DNA from: Desulfomonile tiedjei
Lineage (GTDB): Bacteria > Desulfobacterota > Desulfomonilia > Desulfomonilales > Desulfomonilaceae
DNA: 64,000 nt
NCBI GenBank assembly: GCA_016212925.1
Contig: JACRDF010000047.1
Location: forward strand, 186,001-250,000
Reading direction: 5' to 3'
The notes under the pieces are model-generated. The model searched no databases. It saw only the letters and a program-made list of their open reading frames with translations, and was not told the origin of the DNA. This document shows positions 43,816 through 52,719 of this stretch, one piece after another (the first letter of the stretch is position 1; each line of letters opens with the position of its first letter). The position numbers and the translations under genes were made by a program.

Positions 43816-43921
43816 GCATGAGGTTCAGGTGTTCGCCGGTCCAAATCCGGTAGCACCGGACCACGGAAAGAAAAATAGAACCGCTGAGTTGGCAAAGCCG
43901 ATTCGGCGGCTTTTCTTTTTT
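43816..43921 (+). repeat. Third, degenerate copy of tRNA-Pro 3' half and terminator
   Basis: The sequence aligns to 38286-38391 with many changes: the T arm reads CCGGTCCAAATCCGG, CCA is kept, and the hairpin ACCGCTGAGTTGGC / GCCGATTCGGCGG then a T-rich tail follows. The 5' tRNA half is missing. From 43922 to 44045 only the ribosome site of the next gene is seen. Confidence 0.7.
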
Positions 43922-44045
43922 GTAAGCCTCCCCGGCAAACTTGCTCGAAATATTGGCGGCGTGATTTATGTCGGGAACCTGATCAGGGGAATACGCTCAG
44001 AAAAATAGACGAGTAACCCTGAAATTCATAAAGGAGATCTTCGGA

Positions 44046-44381
44046 ATGGTTCTCAGAACAGTCCCTTTGCTCATCGCTGCTCTTCTCTTGGCCGCTCACT
44101 TTCTACGGGCCGGAAGCCTTGGATTGACCGCGGCGACCATTCTGATGCCCTTGCTCTTGCTGATTAGACGTCGATGGAGTCTGATCATTGTGCAACTCTC
44201 AGCCTACGTTGGAGCTGGGGTTTGGCTTTACACAACCATAAATCTCGTGCAGGAGCGCATAATGTTCAATAGGTCGTGGGGCGCGGCGGCAATTATCCTT
44301 GGCTCGGTAACACTATTTACCATTTTTGCGGGTTTGTTGCTAAACTCTCGTGCCATGAAGAACAAATATCCCTCTCGTTAG
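44046..44381 (+). CDS. Small membrane protein
   Basis: A 111-aa protein with about four hydrophobic segments (LLIAALLLAAHFLRAG, ATILMPLLLLI, IIVQLSAYVGAGVWLY, AAIILGSVTLFTIFAGLLL) and a basic C-terminus. AAGGAG precedes the ATG. No family was recognised; a fragment of its 3' half is repeated downstream at 44501-44638. It lies just after the third tRNA-Pro relic. Confidence 0.7.
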   Translation: MVLRTVPLLIAALLLAAHFLRAGSLGLTAATILMPLLLLIRRRWSLIIVQLSAYVGAGVWLYTTINLVQERIMFNRSWGAAAIILGSVTLFTIFAGLLLNSRAMKNKYPSR

Positions 44382-44500
44382 CTTTGGAACCTGAGCAAAG
44401 CGACCAATGGTCAGATCTACGCTTGACTCATGTTCAGCCATCGCACGGAATCACGAGGCCCAGACATGAGCCAAGACGAGACTTGACCCCTCTTCTCGTG
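44249..44500 (+). repeat. Tandem duplication, unit 1
   Basis: A unit of about 252 bases covering the last 44 codons of the small membrane gene and its downstream flank, ending in a RAYT-like end sequence (44466-44490, ATGAGCCAAGACGAG...). Unit 2 begins directly after it. Confidence 0.8.
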
Positions 44501-44638
44501 TAGGAGCGCATAATGTTCAATAGGTCGTGGGGCGCGGCGGCAATTATCCTTGGCTCGGTAACACTATTCACCATTTTTGCGGGTTTGTTGCTGAACTCCC
44601 GTGCCATGAAGAACAAATACCTCTCTCATACCGATTCG
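44501..44638 (+). pseudogene. Second copy of the 3' end of the small membrane gene
   Basis: GTGTAGGAGCGCATAATG and the next 120 bases repeat 44249-44382 with few mismatches. The copy has no start region, and the glutamine codon CAG has become TAG, so it cannot make the protein. Flank homologous to 44398-44496 resumes at about 44812-44905, after an inserted palindrome. Confidence 0.82.
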
Positions 44639-44667
44639 CCATAAAAAATATAAAAACGCCGAAAGTT

Positions 44668-44743
44668 GTCATTGCGAGGGCGTCGAGCCCGAAGCAATCT
44701 CAGTGGCGAGAGATTGCTTCGTCGCTTCGCTCCTCGCAATGAC
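44668..44743. repeat. GTCATTGCGAG palindrome, full copy
   Basis: GTCATTGCGAGGGCGTCGAG...GAAGCAATCTC and GAGATTGCTTCG...CTCGCAATGAC. It interrupts unit 2 of the tandem duplication, so it arrived after the duplication or replaced part of it. No gene lies in 44744-44978. Confidence 0.88.
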
Positions 44744-44978
44744 AGCTACTATTCTTGATGTTACGAGAATAATAGCGAACTGGTATCATTAGTCCTGAAA
44801 GTTGAAAAAAGGCCGATGGCCAGATCTATGCTAGGCTCATGTTCAGCTATCGCCCTATATCAGGAGGAGCGCACAAGAGACAAGAAGAGACTTGCCCCGT
44901 CTTTGTTCCCGAGTTCCGTTTGGGCGGAGAGGTTCACGCCTGACGAGAATCGGAAATGAACGGAACAACACAATTTGA

Positions 44979-45830
44979 CTATCCAAGTTCAAAGCTGGTT
45001 ACGCCAAACCATTTGTCCAGCGGAAAAGTAGGTTCCTGTCTGTTATACATTCTTGTGGTCCGGAACACTTCGGTCATACCGTAGCTTTGAGCGATCGTTA
45101 CCGCCTCAGGATTTCTTGCGGGCGTGTCCAGATAGATTTGCATGCCCATCTTCACGTCTGTTGTGAGAGCCTCAAACAATCTCCGTGCAAATTCTGCATT
45201 GTCCGCGAAAAGGGGGCCAATTTTGAATCCTTCTCGGCATTCCCTTATGACCCCATATGCCGAGAGTTTGTTATCTTCAATTATGCCCAAAGCTCTTGTG
45301 CCCGGTCGGCTTATCCAGCATTTCAAAAAGCTTTCTCTCGAAAACCCGAAGACCTCACAATCGTATGCAGTCACCATTAAGAATGGCACCCGGGAAAGGT
45401 CAATGACTTCAGGAGCAACGGCCCATTGCTGACCTTTGATCCATTTAAAGCGATAGTTCGTATAAGCAGGTTTGAATTCGGGCTTTTTGTGGGAAACGAG
45501 ATCCGGCCTGACACTGTCAAGCCCGACGCACCGGTTTTCCAAATATCGCAGGCCCTCGTCCCACAATTGCACCCCATAGTTCTCGTTTCGGAATTCCGGC
45601 TTAACAATGTAGAAACCCATGAATCCATACGAGTCACCGTACGCAACCGCCGAAACCATTGCAACAGGCTCATTATCCGATAATCCAATCAGAAAGCCAT
45701 TCGGATCGGCAGCGTAGAAACAATCCGAATCATGGATTCCGGGATTCCAGCCTTCCGCTTCAGCCCAATCTATGGCCATGTCAATTTCACTTGCGTTCAT
45801 TCGACGTATGGAGAAAGAGCCCGAATTCAT
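44979..45830 (-). CDS. GNAT N-acetyltransferase, two-domain
   Basis: A 283-aa protein starting MNSGSFSIRRMNASEIDMAI, with GGGGAG seven bases upstream; a much longer frame upstream lacks a site and is low-complexity in origin. Residues 1-140 form a GNAT domain (FMGFYIVKPEFRNENYGVQLWDEGLRYLE, containing the acetyl-CoA-binding loop region). The second half (WISRPGTRALGIIEDNKLSAYGVIREC, then GMTEVFRTTRMYNR) matches the C-terminal acetyltransferase domain of YitH-like proteins. Substrate unknown. Confidence 0.88.
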   Translation of the reverse strand: MNSGSFSIRRMNASEIDMAIDWAEAEGWNPGIHDSDCFYAADPNGFLIGLSDNEPVAMVSAVAYGDSYGFMGFYIVKPEFRNENYGVQLWDEGLRYLENRCVGLDSVRPDLVSHKKPEFKPAYTNYRFKWIKGQQWAVAPEVIDLSRVPFLMVTAYDCEVFGFSRESFLKCWISRPGTRALGIIEDNKLSAYGVIRECREGFKIGPLFADNAEFARRLFEALTTDVKMGMQIYLDTPARNPEAVTIAQSYGMTEVFRTTRMYNRQEPTFPLDKWFGVTSFELG

Positions 45831-46541
45831 ATAAGAACTCCCCTTTGGCGGATTGCCTCTTGTCGAACGTACTCCCATTATGGGTCGTCGGCTACCGGTC
45901 AGGGACAAGGCCTGAAAAGCGGAGGCCGATTTCATGCCACACCGACACGAGTTCATGGGAGTCGAGAGAGGTATCTTTAGATCTTCACGTGCCGTGACTC
46001 CAGCAGTTCGGTAACGACCAATGTTACCACGACAGTCTGTCCGGCGAAACGAGATTGTTGGGGGCAAAGGCCCACAACGAAGCCTGGAAACGCCTGTGGG
46101 CCCGTCCCGCGCTGAACGCGGGATTGCCGGTTGCCTTCGGGCGGGTTCTCGGGAATGGGCATTCAAAGAAGCGACAAAAGCCATGGTCGGCAGAGCCGCA
46201 GGCCGCTACCATAAGGTGGTGGCGGTTCCGCGGGCAGCCCGCCACGTTCATTTGTACGAAGGCGCATTGGCGTAACACGTGACTCGACCCAATATATTGA
46301 CTTAGATGGCGCCACATCTTAGAATGGTTCTTAACAGTTATGTTTTTTCCATGTGGAATTGAAGACTTGGCCGCTCTGGTTACGGCCAATCGGAAATTAT
46401 TTGCGAAAATCGCTAGTGCCCTAAATCAGGGCACTGTGACGAGAATTGATTGACTAGCCTTTTGCGGCTGTGGGAGAGGCTCGGGAAGTCTCAGAGCCGG
46501 TGCGCAGATGATGCAAGAAGTATCCCGCCGAGAGGGAAAGA
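45831..46541. other. Divergent gap
   Basis: Lies between the GNAT gene and the kinase gene. The only definite structure is a small perfect hairpin AGTGCCCT/AGGGCACT at 46415-46435. No gene was recognised. Confidence 0.5.
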
Positions 46542-48296
46542 ATGAACCCCGCGACGCATAAAGCCGGCGGCAACGGCCTTGAGCGGCTTTGGCTGTGGAT
46601 TGCCCTCCTGATCCTTATGAGCATCCACTTTGGGGGCGAGGTAATCTTCCGTTGGCACGTCTGGGACGTACCTCCCTCACAAGACACGATAGCATGGTTT
46701 GAACTGTGCAAAGATTCGGTCATTTGGATCATCGTAACCTTTCTCATTATTCTGCAGGTTAGGAAACGGAGGGAACTCCAACGTGCCAACCATGAATTGC
46801 AGAATGCCCGTCGAGAACTCGAGAGCCGGGTTAAAGAACGGACCGAAGAATTGCGCAAGGCCAACCTGTGGCTCGCTCACATTCTCTCGTCGAACCCGGC
46901 GAGCATCTACGCGGCAAAGCCGTGCCATCCTTATGACTTCACCTTCATCAGTGACAGCATCCGATCACAGACGGGTTACGAGCCTCGGGATTTTACCAAG
47001 GACCCCTATTTCCGGTCTGCCCATGTGCATCCGCAGGACGAGCCGAAGGTCGTGGAGCACCTGGAAAACCTGTTTCAGAAAGGAAGCGGAGTCATAGAGT
47101 ACCGTTTCTTGGGGAAGGACGGAGCATATCGGTGGATGCGTGATGAGATAAACCTTATCCGCGACAAGGCTGGAGAACCGGTGGAGATCATCGGAGCCTG
47201 GTTTGACATCACCGATAGAAAGAAGTCGGAAGAAGCCCTATTGTCTAGTGAAATGCGGTTTCAAGCATTCATGGATTATAGTCCCATTCTCGCGTTCCTT
47301 AAGGATGATCAGGGTCGCCATATTTATGGCAACAAGAATTGGAAAGGGCTTTTCAGCCTCTCTGACGAGGATTTCTTCGGTAAGAAGGCTTCGGAGCTTT
47401 TCTCGGTTGAACTCGCAGAGCGCTTCGACGAAGCCGACAAGGCGGTTGTGGAGGCCGGCAAAATGGTGGAAAGAACGGAAGCCGTCTTAGACCCTGACGG
47501 TATGGTTCGGTACTATTTGGCATTCAAGTTCCCACTCCGCGATGCAGTGGGCCAAACATATCTCGGTTGCGTGGCCTTGGATATCACGGATCGGCATCGC
47601 ATGGAGAAGGAACTCCAAGCCTCCGTGAACCAAAAAGCGCTGCTGCTCAGAGAGATCCATCACCGAGTGAAGAACAATCTTCAGGTCATAAACAGCATGC
47701 TCGAACTTCAGTCTCGCTTCAGTGACGGAAAGCCCACGGCCGAAATCCTCAGAGATGCTGAACGGCGTGTCAACGCCATGGCGCTTGTACACGAAAAACT
47801 TTATCAATCCGAAAACCTTGCCGGGATCGGCATCTCGGAATATCTCCAAAGCCTCGTGGGTGATGTTTACGGGTTTTACAGGCTCGGGGAAAGTGGCGCC
47901 ATCAAGGTGAGCACCGAGGTCTCCGGGGCCTCTTTCGGAATTGATACCGCCATACCATTGGGGCTGATTGTGAGTGAACTTGTCTCCAATTGCCTCAAAC
48001 ACGCCTTTCCTGGGGGGCGAAAAGGAGAGGTGAAAATAACCCTGTGCCCCGTTGGTGAAGACGAGTTTGAACTTCGGGTGGCGGACGACGGCATCGGCTT
48101 GCCGGAATCCGTCGGTTTTGAGAGCCGGGAAACATTGGGACTGCAGTTGGTTGGCAGTCTTGCCGCACAGATTCGCGGAGAAATCAGCGTGCTGAGGGAC
48201 AGGGGCTCCGAATTTCGGCTGAGATTCAAAGGAACCAAAGTGCGACGAAGGGGAATGGAAAATGATGCCACATCGGATCATGATTGTGGAGGATGA
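46542..48296 (+). CDS. PAS-domain sensor histidine kinase (HisKA_2 type)
   Basis: A 584-aa membrane sensor. The N-terminus has two membrane helices (LWLWIALLILMSIHFGGEV and CKDSVIWIIVTFLIILQV) with a short outside loop, then a coiled coil, a PAS domain near 110-220 (ending WFDITDRKKSEEAL), a second PAS near 225-350 (ending CVALDITDRHRMEKEL), then the HisKA_2 dimerisation helix EIHHRVKNNLQVINSML with H374 as likely phospho-acceptor, then the ATPase domain (VSELVSNCLKHAFPGG, DDGIGLPES). The response regulator gene overlaps its end by 35 bases, so they form a two-component pair. The signal is unknown. Confidence 0.94.
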   Translation: MNPATHKAGGNGLERLWLWIALLILMSIHFGGEVIFRWHVWDVPPSQDTIAWFELCKDSVIWIIVTFLIILQVRKRRELQRANHELQNARRELESRVKERTEELRKANLWLAHILSSNPASIYAAKPCHPYDFTFISDSIRSQTGYEPRDFTKDPYFRSAHVHPQDEPKVVEHLENLFQKGSGVIEYRFLGKDGAYRWMRDEINLIRDKAGEPVEIIGAWFDITDRKKSEEALLSSEMRFQAFMDYSPILAFLKDDQGRHIYGNKNWKGLFSLSDEDFFGKKASELFSVELAERFDEADKAVVEAGKMVERTEAVLDPDGMVRYYLAFKFPLRDAVGQTYLGCVALDITDRHRMEKELQASVNQKALLLREIHHRVKNNLQVINSMLELQSRFSDGKPTAEILRDAERRVNAMALVHEKLYQSENLAGIGISEYLQSLVGDVYGFYRLGESGAIKVSTEVSGASFGIDTAIPLGLIVSELVSNCLKHAFPGGRKGEVKITLCPVGEDEFELRVADDGIGLPESVGFESRETLGLQLVGSLAAQIRGEISVLRDRGSEFRLRFKGTKVRRRGMENDATSDHDCGG

Positions 48297-48960
48297 GAGG
48301 ATTGTGGCCCTGAATATGGAGGTCGGGCTGAGTGATCTGGGCTACGAGGTGGTTTCGGTGGAATCGAGCGGGGAGAATGCCATTGCCAGTGCCCGCGAAA
48401 CATCCCCTGACCTCATCCTAATGGATATCATGTTGGATGGGGAACTCGACGGGATTGATGCGGCAAAAGCGATTAAGTCCCATTCCGACATTCCGATCGT
48501 ATACCTGACCGCGTATTCCGATGAGAGACTCCTCTCAAGGGCAATGGAGTCCGTACCGGCCGGATATTTAGTAAAGCCCGTGAGCGCAAGATCGGTGCAT
48601 GCTTCCATACAAACCGCTCTTTCCTTTACGGAGGTCATGAATTGCCTGAAGCAGAGTAAACCTCCAAATAGCGGTGTCGTAGAACTCGAAACTCGGTCGG
48701 TCGGTCCTTTCCGGCCGGCAATTGTATATGACCTTAAGAACGCTTTGGAAAGAGCCTTGATGGAGTGTTCGCTGAACATTGACTTTGATGGCCGAACCTT
48801 GCGAGAGGTCACCGAGCAAGTCACTCGCTCGATGTGTTTGGGCGCTCTTCAGCGGTGCAAGGGTAACAAGAGGGAGGCAGCCAAACTTCTGGGGATTTCT
48901 CGTGACTCTTTGTATCGCTACCTCAAGGAATTCGGGATCCTCCCGGACAGCCAAGCCTGA
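48262..48960 (+). CDS. Response regulator with Fis-type DNA-binding domain
   Basis: A 232-aa regulator. The receiver domain is IMIVEDERIVALNMEVGL, with phospho-acceptor D55 in LILMDIMLDGELDGID, the T at IPIVYLTAYSD and K at YLVKPVSA. After a linker the C-terminus is a Fis-like helix-turn-helix (ALQRCKGNKREAAKLLGISRDSLYRYL), as in NtrC-family C-termini but without an ATPase domain. The start overlaps the kinase gene; two adjacent ATGs are possible. A terminator follows 30 bases after the stop. Confidence 0.93.
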   Translation: MMPHRIMIVEDERIVALNMEVGLSDLGYEVVSVESSGENAIASARETSPDLILMDIMLDGELDGIDAAKAIKSHSDIPIVYLTAYSDERLLSRAMESVPAGYLVKPVSARSVHASIQTALSFTEVMNCLKQSKPPNSGVVELETRSVGPFRPAIVYDLKNALERALMECSLNIDFDGRTLREVTEQVTRSMCLGALQRCKGNKREAAKLLGISRDSLYRYLKEFGILPDSQA

Positions 48961-48989
48961 CCAAGCATCAATCGGAATGACGATCGCAG

Positions 48990-49025
48990 GCCGTTAAGCC
49001 GGAATGGGCTTGACGGCTTTTTTTC
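48990..49025 (+). terminator. Rho-independent terminator of kinase/regulator operon
   Basis: GCCGTTAAGCC pairs with GGGCTTGACGGC and is followed by seven T. It ends the two-component operon. Confidence 0.88.
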
Positions 49026-49153
49026 TTTCAGATACTTCGTTACGGAACCTGAGCGTACGTTCGCTTAGGTCCTGCACTCCCGAAAGCAACACTACGAACA
49101 GAAGTGAAGCGGGTATGAGGTTCCCGGATCTTGGAGGAATTTGGAGGGAGCGG

Positions 49154-49663
49154 ATGACTTTACAGTATGAAATCACTCTGGATGATCTAGTGGCCTTTAA
49201 TCTTTATCATTTTGATCATTCGCGAGCTGTTTTGCGGAACCGGTGGCTCAGCCGGTACGTTGTGCCGGTCATGCTGGGATTGCTCATTGCGGTCATCGAC
49301 TTCCCGCCGCCCCTGATCTTGATCCTTTCATGGATTTTGTTTACCGGACTGTGGATCGCAACGTGGCCCTGGATTGAACGAAGAATAACAAGAAAACACG
49401 TAACCCGCTTTCTCCTCGAAGGACAAAACAAAGCAATGGTTGGAAAACATGCTCTGAAGCTCCTTCCCAATTCAATAGTCGAGACTACCGAGTACGGCGA
49501 GACCACAGTCGGTTGGGCCGCGGTGGAAAAAATAATCAGAGCGGATGATGTGATCTACGTTTACGGGAGCGCTGTGACTGCTTTTGTGGTGCCAAGGCGT
49601 GCATTTCAGACCGAAGAAGCCTTCGACGAGTTTTTCCAAACCGCGGAGAAGCTCAAGAGATAG
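49154..49663 (+). CDS. YcxB-like membrane protein
   Basis: A 169-aa protein. The start at 49154 is chosen for its GGAGGGAG site; the frame is open 50 codons upstream but overlaps the terminator. It begins MTLQYEITLDDLVAFNLYHFDHS, then two membrane helices around VVPVMLGLLIAVIDFPPPLILILSWILFT, then a cytosolic domain with ALKLLPNSIVETTEYGETTVGWAAVEKI and VYGSAVTAFVVPRRAF. This is the layout of YcxB-like proteins of unknown function. Confidence 0.82.
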   Translation: MTLQYEITLDDLVAFNLYHFDHSRAVLRNRWLSRYVVPVMLGLLIAVIDFPPPLILILSWILFTGLWIATWPWIERRITRKHVTRFLLEGQNKAMVGKHALKLLPNSIVETTEYGETTVGWAAVEKIIRADDVIYVYGSAVTAFVVPRRAFQTEEAFDEFFQTAEKLKR

Positions 49664-49785
49664 TCTACCTGCTGATCGGATTCTCCTTAAATCGCCGGCA
49701 GTGGAGAGGTCGGTTGTCCCTCGAATAACCGGCAGATTAACGGAAACGGTAACCATTCAGTCTTGCGGGGGTGGAAGGGATTCTT

Positions 49786-50001
49786 AGCCCTGAAGGGGCG
49801 TACCAATGGTAGCCACGGGTGTAACCCGTGGGCCGGAAGCACTGCCACAGCCCCGAATCACCGACCCTGAAGGGGTCGTCCAATACCGAAGTCCAACTCA
49901 CATTCATGGTCGACCCCTCCAGGGTCGGTGATCCAAAAGATTGTGTGGGCCATTCTCCACGGGCTTACGCCCGTGGCTACCGTCGGGCTGCCCCTTCGGG
50001 G
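49786..50001. repeat. Compound palindrome of CCCTGAAGGGGC / GGTAGCCACGGG type
   Basis: The outer arms (AGCCCTGAAGGGGC...GGTAGCCACGGG at the left, CCCGTGGCTACC...CCCCTTCGGGGC at the right) enclose a second palindrome, ACCGACCCTGAAGGGGTCG / CGACCCCTCCAGGGTCGGT. It is non-coding. From 50002 to 50511 nothing more was recognised. Confidence 0.75.
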
Positions 50002-50511
50002 CATGGGAGACGCTCCCGCACGTAAGTGAATGATTACCGGAAATGGTGATTTTCAGTTGATCTCGGCAACCGGATCATGTAATCATAGCCGCGCAATGAT
50101 AACCTTTCACCAACCAGAACGGCTCAGGTGAAAGTTCCTGACCTTATTAGCAAGCCATCCCGGCCAAACTTGAGCAAGTACGCCCCCTCTCCACTGGTGT
50201 CATATGCGGAGGGCCGGGCGTCAAAGTCATAACCGCGCTGATGTGGGGGTCCGGCCGCAACCTTTGTTCGCTTGACCCAAGGACGAATAAACAGCCTCCC
50301 TAATAGATTCACGTGTACTTCTGGTGAAGCGAGGAAACCGCGTAGGAAAGCCGCGACAAAGATAGGTTTGCATCGCGGACAAAACACTTTGAAAACAGAT
50401 TGAGATTGCCCATTTTCGAGGAAGGGGGTGACCCCGGACAACGCGTTGGGCTTGGAAAACCGTAAGCGTTACTGGAAGGTAAGCAATGAATAGAAATAGG
50501 GGGATTGATCG

Positions 50512-51705
50512 ATGAAGACCAAAGGACTTCTTGTTTTGTTGGTGATCTTTCTGGCCTTGATGTCAGGGAATTCCGAGGCCGCAGACGTTCCCGGCGTGAC
50601 GGATACTGAGGTCGTCGTGGGGGTGACCACTCCATTGTCCGGTCCTGCCGCTCTGTGGGGTGTTACCGGTCAAGGCATGAAAGCTTGGGCGGACTACGTC
50701 AATGAACAAGGCGGAGTCAACGGCCGCAAGATCAAAGTGATACTGAAGGATGACGCCTACAATCCAACCCGCGCCCTAGCCAATCTTCAGGAAATGAAAG
50801 GCAATGTGTTTGCAGTTTGCGGTTTGCTGGGCACAGCGATTCTCAATGCAGCAAAAGATTTCTTCCTGGAGAACAAGATTCCGTTGATCACAGCTTACGG
50901 GGATGTGCGCATCTGGGAAAAAATGCCGAAAGACAAACGTGGCTACGTATTTATCTCGTATCCGGACTATGAAGACGAGGCGGAATACCTGGCCAAATAC
51001 GCTGTCAATAAGCTGGGAGCAAAAAAGCTGGCCCTATTCTATCAGAATGATGATTACGGCAAGGAGGCAATGACCGGAGTCAAGAAAGCTCTGGACGCGG
51101 AGAAAGGCAAAGGAGAGCTTGCCGGAGCGGTGCCTTACGAGGTTACCGAAAGAGCCCTCTCTACCCATGCACTGAAGATGAAGGAAACGGGAGCGGACAC
51201 AGTTCTCATCTATACAACCCCAACCCACGGGGCCCTGATCCTCAAGGAAATGGCCAAGATCGACTATCGGCCCAAGGCTCTGACAACTTTCACCCTCGGC
51301 GACCCCATAATGTATAAGGTTGCCGGTGACGTGTGGGAAGGGACATATATTGCCCTGCCCGGGAATTCAGGTATCCCGGGAGCCGATCCCGCGTCCGACA
51401 AAGTCGCGGAAATCATGTTGAAATACGATCCGCAGATCAAAGGCAAAGAATACCTGGCGTTGTTCGGGGCCGTCTCGATGATGCACTTTGTCGAGGGGCT
51501 CAAAAAGGCGGGCAAAAACCTGACTCCTGAATCCATGATCAAAGGCATGGAACAGATCAAGGATTGGAAGCCCGAGGGCATAGGAGCGCCGGTCACATAT
51601 ACCGCGGATCGCCGCCACGGGGTCAACGCTTCCCGCATGAGTCAAGCCCAAAAGGGCAAACACGTTCCGCTGGAAGACTACACGATTTTCAAACCGCGGT
51701 TCTAG
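50512..51705 (+). CDS. ABC transporter substrate-binding protein, branched-chain amino acid type
   Basis: A 397-aa periplasmic binding protein of the LivJ/LivK-like family. The signal peptide GLLVLLVIFLALMSGNSEAA is cleaved before DVPGVTDTEVVVGVTTPLSG, the standard start of the mature fold; WGVTGQGMKAWADYVNEQGGV and LALFYQNDDYGKEAM are family motifs. Members bind branched-chain amino acids but, in anaerobic degraders, also aromatic or dicarboxylic acids. It is the first gene of the import operon, three bases from livG. The following acyl-CoA synthetase favours a carboxylic acid as substrate. Confidence 0.93.
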   Translation: MKTKGLLVLLVIFLALMSGNSEAADVPGVTDTEVVVGVTTPLSGPAALWGVTGQGMKAWADYVNEQGGVNGRKIKVILKDDAYNPTRALANLQEMKGNVFAVCGLLGTAILNAAKDFFLENKIPLITAYGDVRIWEKMPKDKRGYVFISYPDYEDEAEYLAKYAVNKLGAKKLALFYQNDDYGKEAMTGVKKALDAEKGKGELAGAVPYEVTERALSTHALKMKETGADTVLIYTTPTHGALILKEMAKIDYRPKALTTFTLGDPIMYKVAGDVWEGTYIALPGNSGIPGADPASDKVAEIMLKYDPQIKGKEYLALFGAVSMMHFVEGLKKAGKNLTPESMIKGMEQIKDWKPEGIGAPVTYTADRRHGVNASRMSQAQKGKHVPLEDYTIFKPRF

Positions 51706-51708
51706 TTT

Positions 51709-52461
51709 ATGGCTCTTCTCGAAGTCAATAAGCTGTTCATCAGTTTTGGAGGCATCCGCGCCCTATCGGGGGTCGACCTACAGGTTGAGGAGCATGAAAT
51801 TCTGACGGTTATCGGTCCCAACGGTTCCGGCAAGACCACGCTCTTCAACTGTATTTCCGGGGTGTACCAGCCCACCACGGGGGAAGTACGGTTCCAGGGG
51901 AAGAGCCTTAACGGGCTCTCCCCAGACGCTATCGCGATTCGAGGGATAGCTCGGACGTTCCAAAACCTCAGGCTTTTCCTCCATATGGATGTCCTCGATA
52001 ACTTACTCCTGGGCAGGCACGCTAAATTCCGGAAGAATCCCCTTCACGCTGTCCTGCGGATGAGAAGTGAGGAATTGCGGCACCGCGAAGTGGTGGAGGA
52101 GATCATTGACTTTCTGGATCTTCAGGCTTATCGGCAGGCGCGGGTGGCAGACTGCCCTTACGGCGTCCAGAAACGTGTGGAAATGGGACGTGCCCTTGCT
52201 TTGGAGCCCAAACTTCTCATGCTCGACGAGCCCATTGCAGGTCTGACTTCCGAAGAAAAAGAGGAGTCAGCCTATCGAATCATGGAAATCAAGGGCAGGT
52301 TCAAGACTGCCATACTACTGGTAGAGCACGATCTTCGTATAGCGTCGAGGCTTGCGGATAGGATGGTGGCGTTCGAGTCCGGCATAGAGATAGCTAGAGG
52401 GACCCCGGAGGAAGTTCAACGCAATCCGGAGGTTATCAGGGCCTATCTGGGCGACGGCTGA
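51709..52461 (+). CDS. livG: ABC transporter ATP-binding protein (LivG-like)
   Basis: A 250-aa ATPase. Walker A is GPNGSGKTTLFN near residue 36; the LivG insert follows (GIARTFQNLRLFLHMDVLDNLLLGRH); the signature region reads VADCPYGVQKRVEMGRALA, where the usual LSGGQ is replaced by PYGVQ as in several LivG relatives; Walker B is LLMLDEPIAGL; and the H-loop histidine is in ILLVEHD. It powers import together with LivF. It starts three bases after the binding-protein gene. Confidence 0.92.
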   Translation: MALLEVNKLFISFGGIRALSGVDLQVEEHEILTVIGPNGSGKTTLFNCISGVYQPTTGEVRFQGKSLNGLSPDAIAIRGIARTFQNLRLFLHMDVLDNLLLGRHAKFRKNPLHAVLRMRSEELRHREVVEEIIDFLDLQAYRQARVADCPYGVQKRVEMGRALALEPKLLMLDEPIAGLTSEEKEESAYRIMEIKGRFKTAILLVEHDLRIASRLADRMVAFESGIEIARGTPEEVQRNPEVIRAYLGDG

Positions 52462-52572
52462 AATCTCTTTCCGACAAAAGCCCAGTGTTTGGAGCTGACA
52501 CACCATCCAGGCGTGCCCTTCAACGCGGGTCATCGGTACATAGAACAGCCTTTAGGGGCCGAAAGGATTGAC

Positions 52573-52682
52573 CCGCAGTATTTCCAAGGACTTACGATGC
52601 AAGCCCGGGGAAATACTGCGGGGATAATAGAGTTTTTTGGGAAGGGTTCGGGGAACCCTTTTTTGCAAAAAAGGGTTCCCCG
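52573..52682. repeat. Modular two-hairpin element, copy e, minus orientation
   Basis: Hairpin 2 (CCGCAGTATTTCC / GGAAATACTGCGG, 52573-52621) comes first, then the linker complement (AGTTTTTTGGGAAGGG), then hairpin 1 at 52649-52682. It sits in the gap between livG and livF, splitting the two ATPase genes of one transporter. Confidence 0.83.
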
Positions 52683-52719
52683 AAAAGCCTTTGTTCTTCC
52701 CGCCAAAAGGATCGGTTAC

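Noticed and set aside
38301-43860. Additional functional tRNA-Pro genes at 41706 and 43816
   Set aside because: Both lack the 5' half of the tRNA, and the acceptor strand is altered, so no cloverleaf can form.
44979-46184. A 401-codon frame for the GNAT gene starting at 46184
   Set aside because: The first 118 residues are low-complexity and arginine-rich with no ribosome site; GGGGAG and the family N-terminus place the start at 45830.
46021-46389. Overlapping frames in the gap before the histidine kinase
   Set aside because: Frames on both strands have biased, arginine-rich translations and no start signals; no family resemblance.
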